DNA of 34,974 nt. It comes from Candidatus Limiplasma stercoravium. GTDB taxonomy: Bacteria; Bacillota; Clostridia; Christensenellales; Aristaeellaceae. Shown here one piece after another: positions 14,704 to 23,603 of the stretch. The DNA is taken from positions 1 to 34,974 of the forward strand of contig DVME01000098.1 in assembly GCA_018715175.1 (NCBI GenBank), in the 5' to 3' direction. The position numbers and the translations under genes were made by a program. The stretch's first letter is position 1; each line of letters opens with the position of its first letter. The notes beneath the pieces are model-generated. The model had not been told where the DNA came from, ran no database searches, and saw nothing but the letters and a program-made list of their open reading frames with translations.

Positions 14704-15031
14704 CTGTCAAAAAAGCCCGCCTGCGGCGGTCTTTTTGACAGGTTTGCGCCGTTTCCCTCTCGCCCCTTTGGGGGCTCCCGGGCGGGAAACGACGTAAGGA
14801 AACCTTGCTACGCAAGGCTTCCGAACCCACCGCGCATGTCGCTGGGTTCGGAATGCAGCTCGGAGGGGACGGAGGGAAGCGTCAGCCCAGTGGTCTGTTG
14901 CCACCGAAGGTGGCAAAGCGACCCGAAGGAGTCAATCGAAACGAGCGGTGGGCGCGGCCAGCGCCCGCCGCGACGATTGAGGTTGCGGGTCTGCGGCCCT
15001 CCGAACCTCCTGGAACGGTTTTTCGCCAGTC
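14704..15031. repeat. Structured intergenic repeat, copy 2 (long form)
   Basis: 328 nt, same orientation as copy 1 and with the same hairpins. H1 (14704-14741) differs from copy 1 at 8 of 38 positions, four of which make two compensatory pair changes (G-C to A-T in the outer stem, G-C to C-G in the inner stem). H4 is perfect here (TTCCGAACCCA with TGGGTTCGGAA). In H5, 123 nt (14868-14990) are inserted where copy 1 has the apical loop region. The insert folds on its own: TTGCCACC-GAA-GGTGGCAA (14898-14916), and TCAATCG/CGATTGA (14932-14938, 14974-14980) enclosing CGGTGGGCGC-GGCCA-GCGCCCGCCG. The right end (14991-15031) matches copy 1 at 37 of 41 positions. It occupies most of the 494-nt gap between the dehydrogenase and deacetylase genes. 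Confidence 0.92.
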
Positions 15032-15033
15032 CG

Positions 15034-15067
15034 TGACCGCCTGCTTGACGCAGGCGGTCTTTTTTTG
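15034..15067 (+). terminator. Intrinsic terminator, right copy of the 27-bp hairpin
   Basis: 10-bp GC-rich stem (GACCGCCTGC with GCAGGCGGTC) followed by seven T residues. It is a canonical terminator and probably the original end of the dehydrogenase transcript before repeat copy 2 was placed between the two hairpin copies. Confidence 0.92.
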
Positions 15068-15158
15068 TCCTTTGGAGGCTTGTTGCGTCGTATGGCGTCG
15101 CAGGGACACATAGAGCGTCCGACACGCACATACATAGTGGTTGCAAAGGAGTGATACC

Positions 15159-16046
15159 ATGAGCAACAAGCCTTTCCGGGTTCGTCAGAAGGGTGCCATG
15201 CTCCAATCCCAGCCCCGGGCCACCCCTTCCCGCGACAGCCCGCTCAAACGCCTGCCAAGCCGTCTGCGCGGCCTGTTGACGCGCAAGGCTCTCACCCAAG
15301 CGGGTTTGGTAGCGGCGCTGTTGGCCCTGTGCACGGTGTATACCGCCGGCCTCAACGACAATGCCGCCGCCGTGGTCGCCGCCAAGCGCGAGCTGCCCAT
15401 CTACAGCGTGGAGCATGACGACAAGGTTATTTCCATCAGCTTCGACGCCTCCTGGGGCGCGGACAAAACCCTTTCCCTCCTGGACATTCTGGACGAGCAC
15501 AACGTCAAGACCACTTTCTTTCTGGTAGGCGGCTGGGTGGATAAATACCCCGACATGGTACAGGCGATTGTCGCGCGCGGGCACGAAATCGGCAATCATT
15601 CAAACACGCACCCGCACATGAACGCCCTGGGCGAACAGGCCATCCGCGACGAGCTGCGCATGATGTCCGACAAAGTGGAAAACCTAACCGGCGTTCGCCC
15701 CACGCTGTTTCGCCCGCCCTACGGCGAGTACAACAACCGCGTGGTGCAAGTAGCCCGTCAGGAAGGCTACGAGGTCGTGCAATGGAGCATTGACAGCCTT
15801 GACTGGAAGGATCGCGGCACCGAGGACATCATCAAGCAATGCACCTACCGTGTGGACAACGGCGACATTGTGCTTTTCCACAACGACAGCAACGACATCC
15901 TCAACGCCCTGCCCACGGTGATCAAGCACTACCAAAGTTTGGGGTACACCATCGTCCCCGTGAGCGAACTTCTCCTGGAGGGGCCCTACACCATCGACGT
16001 TCAGGGCAAGCAACACCCCGCCGCCACCGCCGAACCAAAGCAATAG
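15159..16046 (+). CDS. Polysaccharide deacetylase, PdaB-like (CE4)
   Basis: 295 residues: about 47 basic cytosolic residues, one membrane anchor (about 48-66) and an extracytoplasmic NodB domain. Motifs: SFDASWG (Asp96, as in the SFDxxWG form of PdaB relatives rather than the usual TFDDG), metal-binding HSNTHPH (His147, His151), FRPPYGEYNN, VQWSIDSLDWKD and the catalytic His in IVLFHNDSND. The family removes acetyl groups from peptidoglycan or related polymers, and PdaB relatives act in sporulation. Start at 15159 follows AAAGGAG. The SSB-like gene follows by 17 nt. Confidence 0.93.
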   Translation: MSNKPFRVRQKGAMLQSQPRATPSRDSPLKRLPSRLRGLLTRKALTQAGLVAALLALCTVYTAGLNDNAAAVVAAKRELPIYSVEHDDKVISISFDASWGADKTLSLLDILDEHNVKTTFFLVGGWVDKYPDMVQAIVARGHEIGNHSNTHPHMNALGEQAIRDELRMMSDKVENLTGVRPTLFRPPYGEYNNRVVQVARQEGYEVVQWSIDSLDWKDRGTEDIIKQCTYRVDNGDIVLFHNDSNDILNALPTVIKHYQSLGYTIVPVSELLLEGPYTIDVQGKQHPAATAEPKQ

Positions 16047-16063
16047 CAAGAGGTGATCATTCC

Positions 16064-16765
16064 ATGGAAGAAACGGGAAATCTCATCCATCTCAAGGGGC
16101 AAATCTGCGAGAGCCTTCAATTTGGACACGAGCTCTTCGGCGAACAGTTCTATGTGACCACGCTGCGGGTACCGCGCTTGAGCGGGGCGGAGGATTTTCT
16201 GCCCGTGACCCTCAGCGAGCGCCTCATCCTGGGAGAACCGCTGACCACGGGAAGCACGCTTTGCCTGGAAGGGCAGCTGCGCAGCTACAACAAGGTCATC
16301 GAAGGCGCCGGGCGCCTGCTGATTACCGCCTTTGCCCAACGTCTTCTCGACTGCGAAACCGACGACGAGAATCCCAACCGCGTCCAGCTTACCGGCGCGC
16401 TCTGCAAACCGCCCAGCTATCGTACCACGCCCTTTGGACGCGAAATCGCGGATCTGATGCTCGCCGTCAACCGCTCCTACGGCAAAAGCGACTATATCCC
16501 CTGCATTACCTGGGGCCGCACCGCGCGCTATGCCGCCAACCTCAAAGTCGGGGACAAAGTGCAGCTGGTGGGCCGGTTTCAGAGCCGCGCCTATCAAAAG
16601 CAGCTTAGCGACGGAACCACCCTCAACAAAGTGGCCTACGAGGTCAGCGTCAGCCGTCTGCTAGCCGCTAAGGACGATGCCGGCCCGATCTATCACAGCC
16701 TGCCGCAAATGCATGCGCCTCAGCCCATGGCTGGCCTGCGTGACTGCCAGAGCGCGCGGCCCTAG
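16064..16765 (+). CDS. Single-stranded DNA-binding protein-like, two OB-fold regions
   Basis: 233 residues starting at ATG 16064 after AAGAGGTG. The second half (RVQLTGALCKPPSYRTTPF, then FGREIADLMLAVNRSYGKSD, then CITWGRTARYAANLKVGDKV) is clearly SSB-type, with strand patterns for wrapping single-stranded DNA. The first half (HLKGQICESLQFGHELFGEQ, then VTLSERLILGEPL) looks like a second, diverged OB fold. This two-domain form is seen in Clostridia alongside the normal SSB. There is no acidic SSB tail tip (DDDIPF type); the end is LRDCQSARP, so it probably does not recruit the usual SSB partners. A role in sporulation or repair is inference from its neighbour only. Confidence 0.8.
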   Translation: MEETGNLIHLKGQICESLQFGHELFGEQFYVTTLRVPRLSGAEDFLPVTLSERLILGEPLTTGSTLCLEGQLRSYNKVIEGAGRLLITAFAQRLLDCETDDENPNRVQLTGALCKPPSYRTTPFGREIADLMLAVNRSYGKSDYIPCITWGRTARYAANLKVGDKVQLVGRFQSRAYQKQLSDGTTLNKVAYEVSVSRLLAAKDDAGPIYHSLPQMHAPQPMAGLRDCQSARP

Positions 16766-16771
16766 CGCTCG

Positions 16772-16802
16772 ACGCCGCCGGGATCCTCCGGCGGCGTTTC
16801 TC
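16772..16802 (+). terminator. Intrinsic terminator after the SSB-like gene
   Basis: ACGCCGCCGG (16772-16781) pairs with CCGGCGGCGT (16788-16797) around a 6-nt loop, followed by TTCTC. The stem is strong but the T run is short. Confidence 0.75.
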
Positions 16803-16894
16803 CCGTGATTTCCCAGGGCGGGCCTGCCTGCGCCTCCTATTTTTATGCATTTTGTACAGACACGCAAAAAACATGAAAAAACTTTGAAATCCAC

Positions 16895-16933
16895 TTGACG
16901 AAATTGCCGTGAACCGAATACAATAGATATAAT
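16895..16933 (+). promoter_or_regulatory. Overlapping sigma-A-type promoters of the glycogen operon
   Basis: Two register-shifted promoters are visible: TTGACG (16895-16900) with TACAAT (16919-16924), and TTGCCG (16904-16909) with TATAAT (16928-16933), each with an 18-nt spacer. The 40 nt upstream are rich in A tracts and could act as an UP element. Together with the terminator this accounts for the 216-nt gap before glgB. Confidence 0.8.
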
Positions 16934-16981
16934 AAGTCGTGTTTATCCTTCGCAAACTCCAGATGCAAGGAGGACAAACCG

Positions 16982-18955
16982 GTGTTGTATCAAGCTCCAT
17001 CGGCTGAAGTTCGCAATTCCTTTCATCAGGGGAGCAACCGTCGCGCCTATGAGATGTTGGGCGCTCACCCCTGTCAGGAGGGCGGCAAGCGCAAGTGGCA
17101 TTTTTGCGTTTGGGCGCCCAACGCCAAGCATGTGGCCCTGGTGGGCGACTTTAACGGCTGGGACAAAAGCCGCAACCCCATGGCCAAGCAGTATGACGGC
17201 ACCTGGGAGCTGCGCTTGGAGGAGAAAACGCTCCTGACCAATGTGCCCGAGGGCGCCCAGCCCACCTACAAATACGCCGTGTGGGGCGCGGACGACCTGT
17301 GGCGTCTGAAGGCTGACCCCTACGGCTTTGCCTGCGAACTGCGGCCTGCCAATGCCAGCCGTCTGTGCGACCTGGATGGCTACCGCTGGGGCGACGCCGA
17401 ATGGATGGAAAGGCGCAAGGCGTTCGATCCCTATCACAGTCCCATCAACATCTATGAGGTGCACGCGGGCTCCTGGCGGCGGCACCCCAACGGCGACTTT
17501 CTCAGCTACGGCGAATTGGCCGACCAGCTCATCCCCTACGTTCAGGAGATGGGCTATACCCATGTTGAGCTCATGCCCCTCATGGAGCATCCCTTGGACA
17601 TGAGCTGGGGCTACCAGGTTACAGGCTTTTACGCCGTCACCTCGCGCTATGGAACGCCCACGGAGTTCATGGCCTTTGTGGATCGGTGCCATCAGGCGGG
17701 CATCGGCGTGATTTTGGACTGGGTGCCGGCGCATTTCCCTCGGGACGAGGTGGGACTGTACCGCTTTGACGGCACGGATCTGTACAACCATCCCGATCCC
17801 CGGCGCAGCGAGATGGCCCAATGGGGCACGATGTTGTTTGATTTTGCGCGCGGCGAGGTGTGCAGCTACCTGCTGAGCAACGCTTGCTTCTACCTGGAGC
17901 GCTATCATGCCGACGGTTTGCGGGCCGACGCGGTTAGCAGCATCCTTTACCATGACTTTTGCAAGCAGGACTACCTGCCCAACCGCTATGGCGGACGCGA
18001 AAACCTCGAGGGCCTCGCGTTTTTGCGCCTGCTCAACGAAACGGTTTACCACGATTTCCCCGGCGCCATGACCATCGCCGAGGAAAGCTCCGCCTTCCCC
18101 ATGGTCACCGCACCGACCTACCTGGGCGGCCTGGGCTTTGGTTTCAAGTGGAATATGGGCTGGATGAACGACATCCTCTCCTACATCCAGATGGATCCCG
18201 TCTACCGCCGCTACCACCACAACAAGCTGACCTTCAGCCTGTTTTACGCCTTCAGCGAGAACTTCGTTCTGCCGCTATCCCATGACGAGGTGGTGCATGG
18301 TAAGCGCAGCCTTCTGGATCGCAATCCCGGCGACCTGTGGAACAAATTTGCCGGCTTGCGCGCTCTTTACGGCTACACCATGGCCCATCCCGGCAAAAAG
18401 CTGCTGTTCATGGGAGGGGAGTTTGGGCATTTCATCGAATGGAAGTTCGACGACCAGCTCGACTGGTTCCTGTTGGCCTACGAGCGCCACGCGCCATTGC
18501 AAAGCTGCGTGCGCCGTCTCAACCATCTCTACCGCGAGTACCCGGCGCTGCACGAGGTGGACAACTCGTGGGACGGCTTTCAGTGGGTCACTGCCAACGA
18601 CGTGGACAACAGCGTGGCGGCCTTCCTGCGCACCGACCGGCGCGGCAACGCGCTGCTGTGCGTGGCCAACTTCACCCCGGTGTTCCACCCCATCTACCGC
18701 ATTGGCCTGCCTTACGCCGGCGTTCTGAGAGAACTGATGAACACCGACCGCGCCGAGTACGGCGGCAGCGAACAATACAACGCCTTTGAGCTCAACGCCG
18801 TTGCGGGCGACTTCAACGGCTTTCCCTACTGGGCGGAAATCTGCGTTCCGCCCCTGAGCTGCGTTTACTTTACCTACGACAAAATCCCGCCCGCGTTCGA
18901 AAGAGCGCCCAAGGCCCCGGAGAACGGAAAGGGGGTTGCGGATGCCCACGACTGA
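16982..18955 (+). CDS. glgB: 1,4-alpha-glucan branching enzyme
   Basis: 657 residues. It cuts alpha-1,4 chains and re-attaches them as alpha-1,6 branches in glycogen. An N-terminal CBM48-type domain ([20 protein letters not shown]) precedes a GH13 barrel with the expected residues: [12 protein letters not shown], the nucleophile Asp in [13 protein letters not shown], the acid/base Glu in [10 protein letters not shown] and the third acidic residue in [27 protein letters not shown] is also typical. The GTG start is 8 nt after AAGGAGG. It is the first gene of the glgBCDA operon, with glgC 65 nt downstream. Confidence 0.97.
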   Translation: MLYQAPSAEVRNSFHQGSNRRAYEMLGAHPCQEGGKRKWHFCVWAPNAKHVALVGDFNGWDKSRNPMAKQYDGTWELRLEEKTLLTNVPEGAQPTYKYAVWGADDLWRLKADPYGFACELRPANASRLCDLDGYRWGDAEWMERRKAFDPYHSPINIYEVHAGSWRRHPNGDFLSYGELADQLIPYVQEMGYTHVELMPLMEHPLDMSWGYQVTGFYAVTSRYGTPTEFMAFVDRCHQAGIGVILDWVPAHFPRDEVGLYRFDGTDLYNHPDPRRSEMAQWGTMLFDFARGEVCSYLLSNACFYLERYHADGLRADAVSSILYHDFCKQDYLPNRYGGRENLEGLAFLRLLNETVYHDFPGAMTIAEESSAFPMVTAPTYLGGLGFGFKWNMGWMNDILSYIQMDPVYRRYHHNKLTFSLFYAFSENFVLPLSHDEVVHGKRSLLDRNPGDLWNKFAGLRALYGYTMAHPGKKLLFMGGEFGHFIEWKFDDQLDWFLLAYERHAPLQSCVRRLNHLYREYPALHEVDNSWDGFQWVTANDVDNSVAAFLRTDRRGNALLCVANFTPVFHPIYRIGLPYAGVLRELMNTDRAEYGGSEQYNAFELNAVAGDFNGFPYWAEICVPPLSCVYFTYDKIPPAFERAPKAPENGKGVADAHD

Positions 18956-19020
18956 CCCCAGCTTCGTGCGACGGAAAGGCTGAACCCATACCAACAAGGA
19001 AAGAAGGAGTGATTTCTCCC

Positions 19021-20193
19021 ATGATGAACAAAAAGCAATGTGTGGCCATGCTGCTGGCGGGCGGCCAGGGCAGCCGGTTGGGAATTCTGACGGCAAACAT
19101 GGCAAAACCGGCCATTCCCTACGGCGGCAAATACCGCATCATTGATTTTCCTCTGAGCAACTGCACCAACAGCGCCATCGACGTCGTGGGCGTGCTGACG
19201 CAGTACCAGCCGCTCAAGCTCAACGCCTACATCGGTTCTGGCTCCCCCTGGGATTTAGACCTGGCGCACGGCGGCGTGTATGTGCTGCCGCCCTATGTCA
19301 AAGGCAAAAGCGGCGAATGGTACTCCGGCACGGCCAACGCCATTTATCAAAACATGGCGTTCATCGAGCAGTTCAACACCGATTACGTCCTCATCCTCAG
19401 CGGCGACCACATTTACAAGATGGACTACAACGCCATGCTGACGTTCCATATCAAAAACAACGCGGACTGCACCATCGCCGTGCGCGAAGTGCCCTGGGAG
19501 GAAGCCAGCCGCTTTGGAATCATGAACACGGGCGAGGGCAACGTAATCGAAGAATTCGAAGAAAAGCCCGCCAAGCCGCGCAGCAACAAGGCCAGCATGG
19601 GCGTGTACATCTTCCGCTGGGACAAGCTGCGCAAGTACCTCACCGAAGATGCCGCCAACCCCGCCAGCGCCAACGACTTTGGCAAAAACATCATCCCCAA
19701 CATGCTGGGCGACGGCCAGCGCATGTTCGCCTATGATTTCGAAGGCTACTGGAAGGACGTGGGCACCATCGAAAGCCTGTGGGAGGCCAACATGGACCTT
19801 CTGCAATTGCCCATGCCCATCGACCTGTACGATAAAAAATGGCGCATCTACGGCCGCAATCCGGGCATGGCGCCGCATTTCATCGCCGACGGCGCGAGCG
19901 TGAGCGAAAGCCTGATCACCGAGGGCTGCGAAATTTACGGCAAGGTGGAGCACAGCGTGCTCTTTGCCGGCGTGATCGTCAAGGAGGGCGCCAGCGTGGT
20001 CGACAGCGTCATCATGCCGGGCGCCGTGGTGGAGCGCGGCGCGCAGGTTCGCCGGGCCATCATCGCCGAAGGCGCGGTGATCGGCGCGGGCGCCGTGGTC
20101 GGCGAGGAAACGGGCAACATCGCCGTGATCGGCCAGCAGGTGACCCTGCCGGCGGGCGCCGAGGTCAAAGCCGGCGAGCAACGCGCACAGTAA
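19021..20193 (+). CDS. glgC: Glucose-1-phosphate adenylyltransferase, catalytic subunit
   Basis: 390 residues. It makes ADP-glucose from glucose-1-phosphate and ATP, the committed step of glycogen synthesis. The nucleotide-binding loop [15 protein letters not shown] is intact, followed by [20 protein letters not shown], the metal-site region [11 protein letters not shown] and the sugar-phosphate region [10 protein letters not shown]. The C-terminus is a left-handed beta-helix (repeating [14 protein letters not shown]-like units). Start at ATG 19021 is 11 nt after AAGGAG; the GTG at 19009 overlaps the site. It is paired with glgD, as in Firmicutes that use a GlgC-GlgD heteromer. Confidence 0.96.
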   Translation: MMNKKQCVAMLLAGGQGSRLGILTANMAKPAIPYGGKYRIIDFPLSNCTNSAIDVVGVLTQYQPLKLNAYIGSGSPWDLDLAHGGVYVLPPYVKGKSGEWYSGTANAIYQNMAFIEQFNTDYVLILSGDHIYKMDYNAMLTFHIKNNADCTIAVREVPWEEASRFGIMNTGEGNVIEEFEEKPAKPRSNKASMGVYIFRWDKLRKYLTEDAANPASANDFGKNIIPNMLGDGQRMFAYDFEGYWKDVGTIESLWEANMDLLQLPMPIDLYDKKWRIYGRNPGMAPHFIADGASVSESLITEGCEIYGKVEHSVLFAGVIVKEGASVVDSVIMPGAVVERGAQVRRAIIAEGAVIGAGAVVGEETGNIAVIGQQVTLPAGAEVKAGEQRAQ

Positions 20194-20216
20194 GCAGAGG
20201 AAGTGAGGAATGCACC

Positions 20217-21338
20217 ATGAAAAATGTGATGGGCGTTATCTATACGGGAGAGAAGGACAGCTTTCTGCGTGAATTGACCCTTCTGCGCGCCATTGCCGCC
20301 ATGCCGGTGGCCGGGCGCTACCGCGTGATTGACTTCCTCGTCAGCGGCATGGTCAACAGCGGCATCCGCAACGTGGGCGTCATTATGCAAAAGAACTACC
20401 ACAGCCTCATGGACCACCTGGGCAGCGGCAAGGAGTGGGACCTGCACGGTAAAAACGACGGCCTTTACATTTTGCCGCCGTTCCTGACGCGCGACAACGT
20501 GGGCGTGTACAACGGCTCGCTGGACGCTTTGCACTCCAACATGAACTATCTGCGCCGCAGCCGTCAGGAGTACGTGCTGTTTTGCAACAGCCTGATCGTC
20601 TTTAACCCCAACTTTACCGACATGTTCCAAAAGTATCTGGAGTCCGGCTGCGACGTGATGATGCTCTACACCCGCGACCCCGAGATGCGGCGGCCTGAAT
20701 ACGGCACCTATTTCGACATCGACGAAAAGGGCGTCATCGTGGACATCGAAATCGATCCCACCAAGCCCCGCTACGAAAACACCAGCATGGAAGTGGTGCT
20801 CATGCGCAAGGATCTGCTGGTGGACTTGGTGGATCGCGGCGCCGCCCACGGCTTCCACGACCTGACCCGCGACGTGCTTCAGCGCATGGCCCGCGACGCC
20901 GGCATGGTGATGTGCGGCTACGAGTACAAGGATCTTTGCTACCGGCTGGACAGCGTGCAAAGCTATTTCAAGTTCAACCTCGCTACGCTGGACACCGACG
21001 TGCGCCATCGCCTCTTCCCCGAGGATAAGCCGGTGTACACCAAGGTTCGTGACGAGCTGCCCGCCCGCTACCTGGACAACGCCAAGGTGCTCAACTCCAT
21101 GGTCGCCGACGGCTGCATCATCGACGGCACGGTGGAGCACAGCGTGCTTTTCCGCGGCGTGCGCATCGACAAGGGCGCCCGCGTGCGCAACTGCATCATC
21201 ATGCAGGACAGCCACATCGAGGAAGGCGCTCAGCTGGAAAACTGCATCCTCGACAAACAGGCCGTCATCAAGCGCGACGGAAGGCTGATCGGCCCCAGCG
21301 CCTACCCCATTGTCATTTCCAAAAACATGATCATCTAA
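20217..21338 (+). CDS. glgD: Glucose-1-phosphate adenylyltransferase regulatory subunit
   Basis: 373 residues, a GlgC paralogue. The N-terminus (MGVIYTGEKDSFLRELTLLR) has lost the GGxGxRL nucleotide loop, and the GDH metal site is replaced by LFCNSLIVFN, so it should be non-catalytic. The rest keeps the fold: AGRYRVIDFLVSGMVNSGI, YGTYFDIDEKG and a C-terminal beta-helix with VEHSVLFRGVRIDKGARVRN. In Firmicutes GlgD associates with GlgC and raises its activity. Start at 20217 follows AGTGAGGA, 23 nt after glgC. Confidence 0.95.
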   Translation: MKNVMGVIYTGEKDSFLRELTLLRAIAAMPVAGRYRVIDFLVSGMVNSGIRNVGVIMQKNYHSLMDHLGSGKEWDLHGKNDGLYILPPFLTRDNVGVYNGSLDALHSNMNYLRRSRQEYVLFCNSLIVFNPNFTDMFQKYLESGCDVMMLYTRDPEMRRPEYGTYFDIDEKGVIVDIEIDPTKPRYENTSMEVVLMRKDLLVDLVDRGAAHGFHDLTRDVLQRMARDAGMVMCGYEYKDLCYRLDSVQSYFKFNLATLDTDVRHRLFPEDKPVYTKVRDELPARYLDNAKVLNSMVADGCIIDGTVEHSVLFRGVRIDKGARVRNCIIMQDSHIEEGAQLENCILDKQAVIKRDGRLIGPSAYPIVISKNMII

Positions 21339-21363
21339 ACCCATGGAAAGGAAACGATTGCCT

Positions 21364-22809
21364 ATGAAAATTCTGTTCACCGCAAGCGAATGCGTCCCGT
21401 TTGTCAAAACGGGCGGCCTGGCGGACGTGGTAGGCGCGCTGGCGCCGGTGCTGGCCAAAAAGGGACATGACGTGCGTGTGGTGCTGCCCATGTACACGGC
21501 CATTCCCCAAAAGTATCAGGAACAGATGCAGTACCTGCTGCATTTTGACGTCAAGCTGGGCTGGCGCAGGCAATACTGCGGCGTGCAGATGCTCAAAAAG
21601 GACGGCGTAATCTTCTACTTCCTGGACAACAAGTACTACTTTGGCCGTCCCTACATCTACGGCCTGGGCGGGGATGAGTACGAGCGCTACGGCTTTTTCT
21701 GCCGCGCGGTGCTCAACATGCTGCCGCTGATTGACTTCAACCCCGACGTGCTGCACGCCCACGACTGGCAAAGCGGCATGGTGCCCGCGCTGCTGAAAAT
21801 TCAGTACCAGCACCTGCCCTTCTATGCGCCCATGCGCAGCGTGTTCACCATTCACAACCTGCAATACCAGGGCATCTTCGGCATCAAAGAAGTGCAGGAT
21901 GTTTTGGGCTTGGGCGACGGGCTGTGGAGCTCCGACAAGCTGGAATGCTTCGGCTGCGCCAACTTTATGAAGGCAGGTCTGGTGTACGCCGACGCCATTA
22001 CCACCGTCAGCCCCAGCTACGCCGAGGAAATCACCACCGCCTACTATGGCGAGCGGCTGGACGGCGTGATTCGCTCGCGCCGCGAATCGCTTTACGGCGT
22101 GCTCAACGGCATCGACGTCGAGGAATACAACCCCGGTACCGATCCGCTGATTTACAAGAACTATACCGTGGACGATCTGTCGGGCAAGGCCGAAAACAAG
22201 GCCCGCTTGCAGGAGGATCTGGGCCTGGAGGTCAACCCGGAAACCCCGCTCATCGCCATGGTGGGCCGCCTGACCAACCAAAAGGGCCTGGATCTGGTGG
22301 ATTGCGTGCTGGGCGACATCATGAACGAAAACGTTCAGCTGGCCGTGCTGGGCATGGGCGACGCCCGCTATACCAACCTGTTCAGCTGGGCGGAGCAGCA
22401 GTACCGCGGCCGGATGGCGGCGCGCTTTGCCATGGATCACGAGCTGGCGCACCGGCTCTACGCCGGCGCCGACTTCTTCCTCATGCCGTCGCTGTTTGAG
22501 CCCTGCGGCCTGAGCCAGCTCATCTCCCTAACCTATGGCACGGTGCCCATCGTGCGCGAAACCGGCGGCCTGCGCGACACGGTGCTCAGCTTCAACGAGT
22601 ACACCCAGGAGGGCAACGGCTTTACCTTCCTCAACTACAACGCCCATGACATGCTCAACGTCATTCGCCGCGCGCTGACCTATTACAGCGAGCATAAGGA
22701 CATCATCAAGCTCCTGCAAACCCGCGGCATGAAGGGCGATTATTCCTGGACGCATAGCGCCGGGCTGTACATGGACATCTACGACAAAATCACGGCAAAG
22801 GATCAATAA
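21364..22809 (+). CDS. glgA: Glycogen synthase (ADP-glucose, GT5)
   Basis: 481 residues, the usual GT5 length. It elongates alpha-1,4-glucan from ADP-glucose. The N-terminal MKILFTASECVPFVKTGGLA contains the ADP-glucose-binding KTGGL motif, VLHAHDWQSGMVPALL is the conserved His-Asp-Trp region, VGRLTNQKGLDLV opens the second Rossmann domain and PSLFEPCGLSQL carries the catalytic Glu. Start MKILF at 21364 follows AAAGGAAA; an in-frame ATG at 21343 is less likely. It is last in the operon. No glycogen phosphorylase is in the window. Confidence 0.97.
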   Translation: MKILFTASECVPFVKTGGLADVVGALAPVLAKKGHDVRVVLPMYTAIPQKYQEQMQYLLHFDVKLGWRRQYCGVQMLKKDGVIFYFLDNKYYFGRPYIYGLGGDEYERYGFFCRAVLNMLPLIDFNPDVLHAHDWQSGMVPALLKIQYQHLPFYAPMRSVFTIHNLQYQGIFGIKEVQDVLGLGDGLWSSDKLECFGCANFMKAGLVYADAITTVSPSYAEEITTAYYGERLDGVIRSRRESLYGVLNGIDVEEYNPGTDPLIYKNYTVDDLSGKAENKARLQEDLGLEVNPETPLIAMVGRLTNQKGLDLVDCVLGDIMNENVQLAVLGMGDARYTNLFSWAEQQYRGRMAARFAMDHELAHRLYAGADFFLMPSLFEPCGLSQLISLTYGTVPIVRETGGLRDTVLSFNEYTQEGNGFTFLNYNAHDMLNVIRRALTYYSEHKDIIKLLQTRGMKGDYSWTHSAGLYMDIYDKITAKDQ

Positions 22810-22817
22810 GCATAGAT

Positions 22818-22854
22818 AGAGGGCGGACGCCAAATGGCGTCCGCCCTCTTCTTT
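22818..22854. terminator. Terminator after the glg operon
   Basis: A 14-bp perfect stem (AGAGGGCGGACGCC at 22818-22831 with GGCGTCCGCCCTCT at 22836-22849) and a 4-nt loop, followed by TCTTT. It lies between glgA and the convergent DUF3298 gene. Confidence 0.88.
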
Positions 22855-23587
22855 AACCGTCGGCGCTTCCTGCCGCGCTGAGCAATTCCGCCGGGGCGAA
22901 GGGAAAGCGCAGCACGCCGGCGACCTCGCCCGAAATCACGCCAGATTGGATGAAAAAGACGATGTTTCCGTCTGCATCGAGGTAAAAATCCGTCTCCGGG
23001 TTCAGCGCTTCGGAAAGTTTCTCTTTCGTGAGGCCGTCCAGGTAGTCCCGGTCCATGTTCTCGCTGTCGCGCTCCACCAGCTGCCACACCAGCTCCAAGG
23101 CCAACGCGCCGGCCAGGGACGTTTCCTCGTCCTCCTCCGGCTCCAGGCCCAGAAGCTGCGTCAGCGTGAGGCGCTGGCCCGCGTAGAGCCCGTCTCTTGC
23201 AAAGGTATCCGCCGCAATGGTTTCCGTCTCGCTCGCGCCGCCCAGCACGTAGGTAGACAGCACGACGCTCAAATAACGGCCGGAGTTATGGGCGACCTCG
23301 TAGCTGATGGACGCCAGACCGTCCAGGGCGTCCGGGGCGGCGCTCAAGGCCGCTGACAGCCCCTGGGCCACGCCCTGATAGTGAGCGTTGACGGCTTCGT
23401 CGGCAGGCGTAACAGCCTCAACCTGCGGCAAGGTATAGCGCAGGATCTCCTCTCCCTGCTCCGTTTCCACGACGCCTTCCAGCGGTTCAAGCAACGCCAG
23501 AGCCTCCGGCTCCTCCTGCGCCAGGCTGCACAAGGGGACAAGGGCGCAAAGCAGGAGCGCAAGCGCCGCGCGCAAGGGCTGATTCAT
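22853..23587 (-). CDS. Secreted DUF3298-type protein
   Basis: 244 residues from ATG 23587, 5-6 nt after AAAGGAGG. A signal peptide (LRAALALLLCALVPLCSLAQ) precedes the mature domain. TDFYLDADGNIVFFIQSGV followed by AGVLRFPFAPAEL matches the end of DUF3298, the domain found outside the membrane in RsiV-like proteins, where it binds ligands such as lysozyme. Here there is no cytosolic anti-sigma part, so only the extracellular domain type is present. The next gene upstream on the same strand ends 16 nt away, so the two form an operon. Function unknown. Confidence 0.8.
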   Translation of the reverse strand: MNQPLRAALALLLCALVPLCSLAQEEPEALALLEPLEGVVETEQGEEILRYTLPQVEAVTPADEAVNAHYQGVAQGLSAALSAAPDALDGLASISYEVAHNSGRYLSVVLSTYVLGGASETETIAADTFARDGLYAGQRLTLTQLLGLEPEEDEETSLAGALALELVWQLVERDSENMDRDYLDGLTKEKLSEALNPETDFYLDADGNIVFFIQSGVISGEVAGVLRFPFAPAELLSAAGSADG

Positions 23588-23603
23588 GCCGGCCTCCTTT
23601 GCC

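Noticed and set aside
12028-15031. The region between the repeat copies as a composite transposon
   Set aside because: The repeats are in direct orientation, encode nothing, and the two genes between them are ordinary metabolic genes with their own promoters and normal composition.
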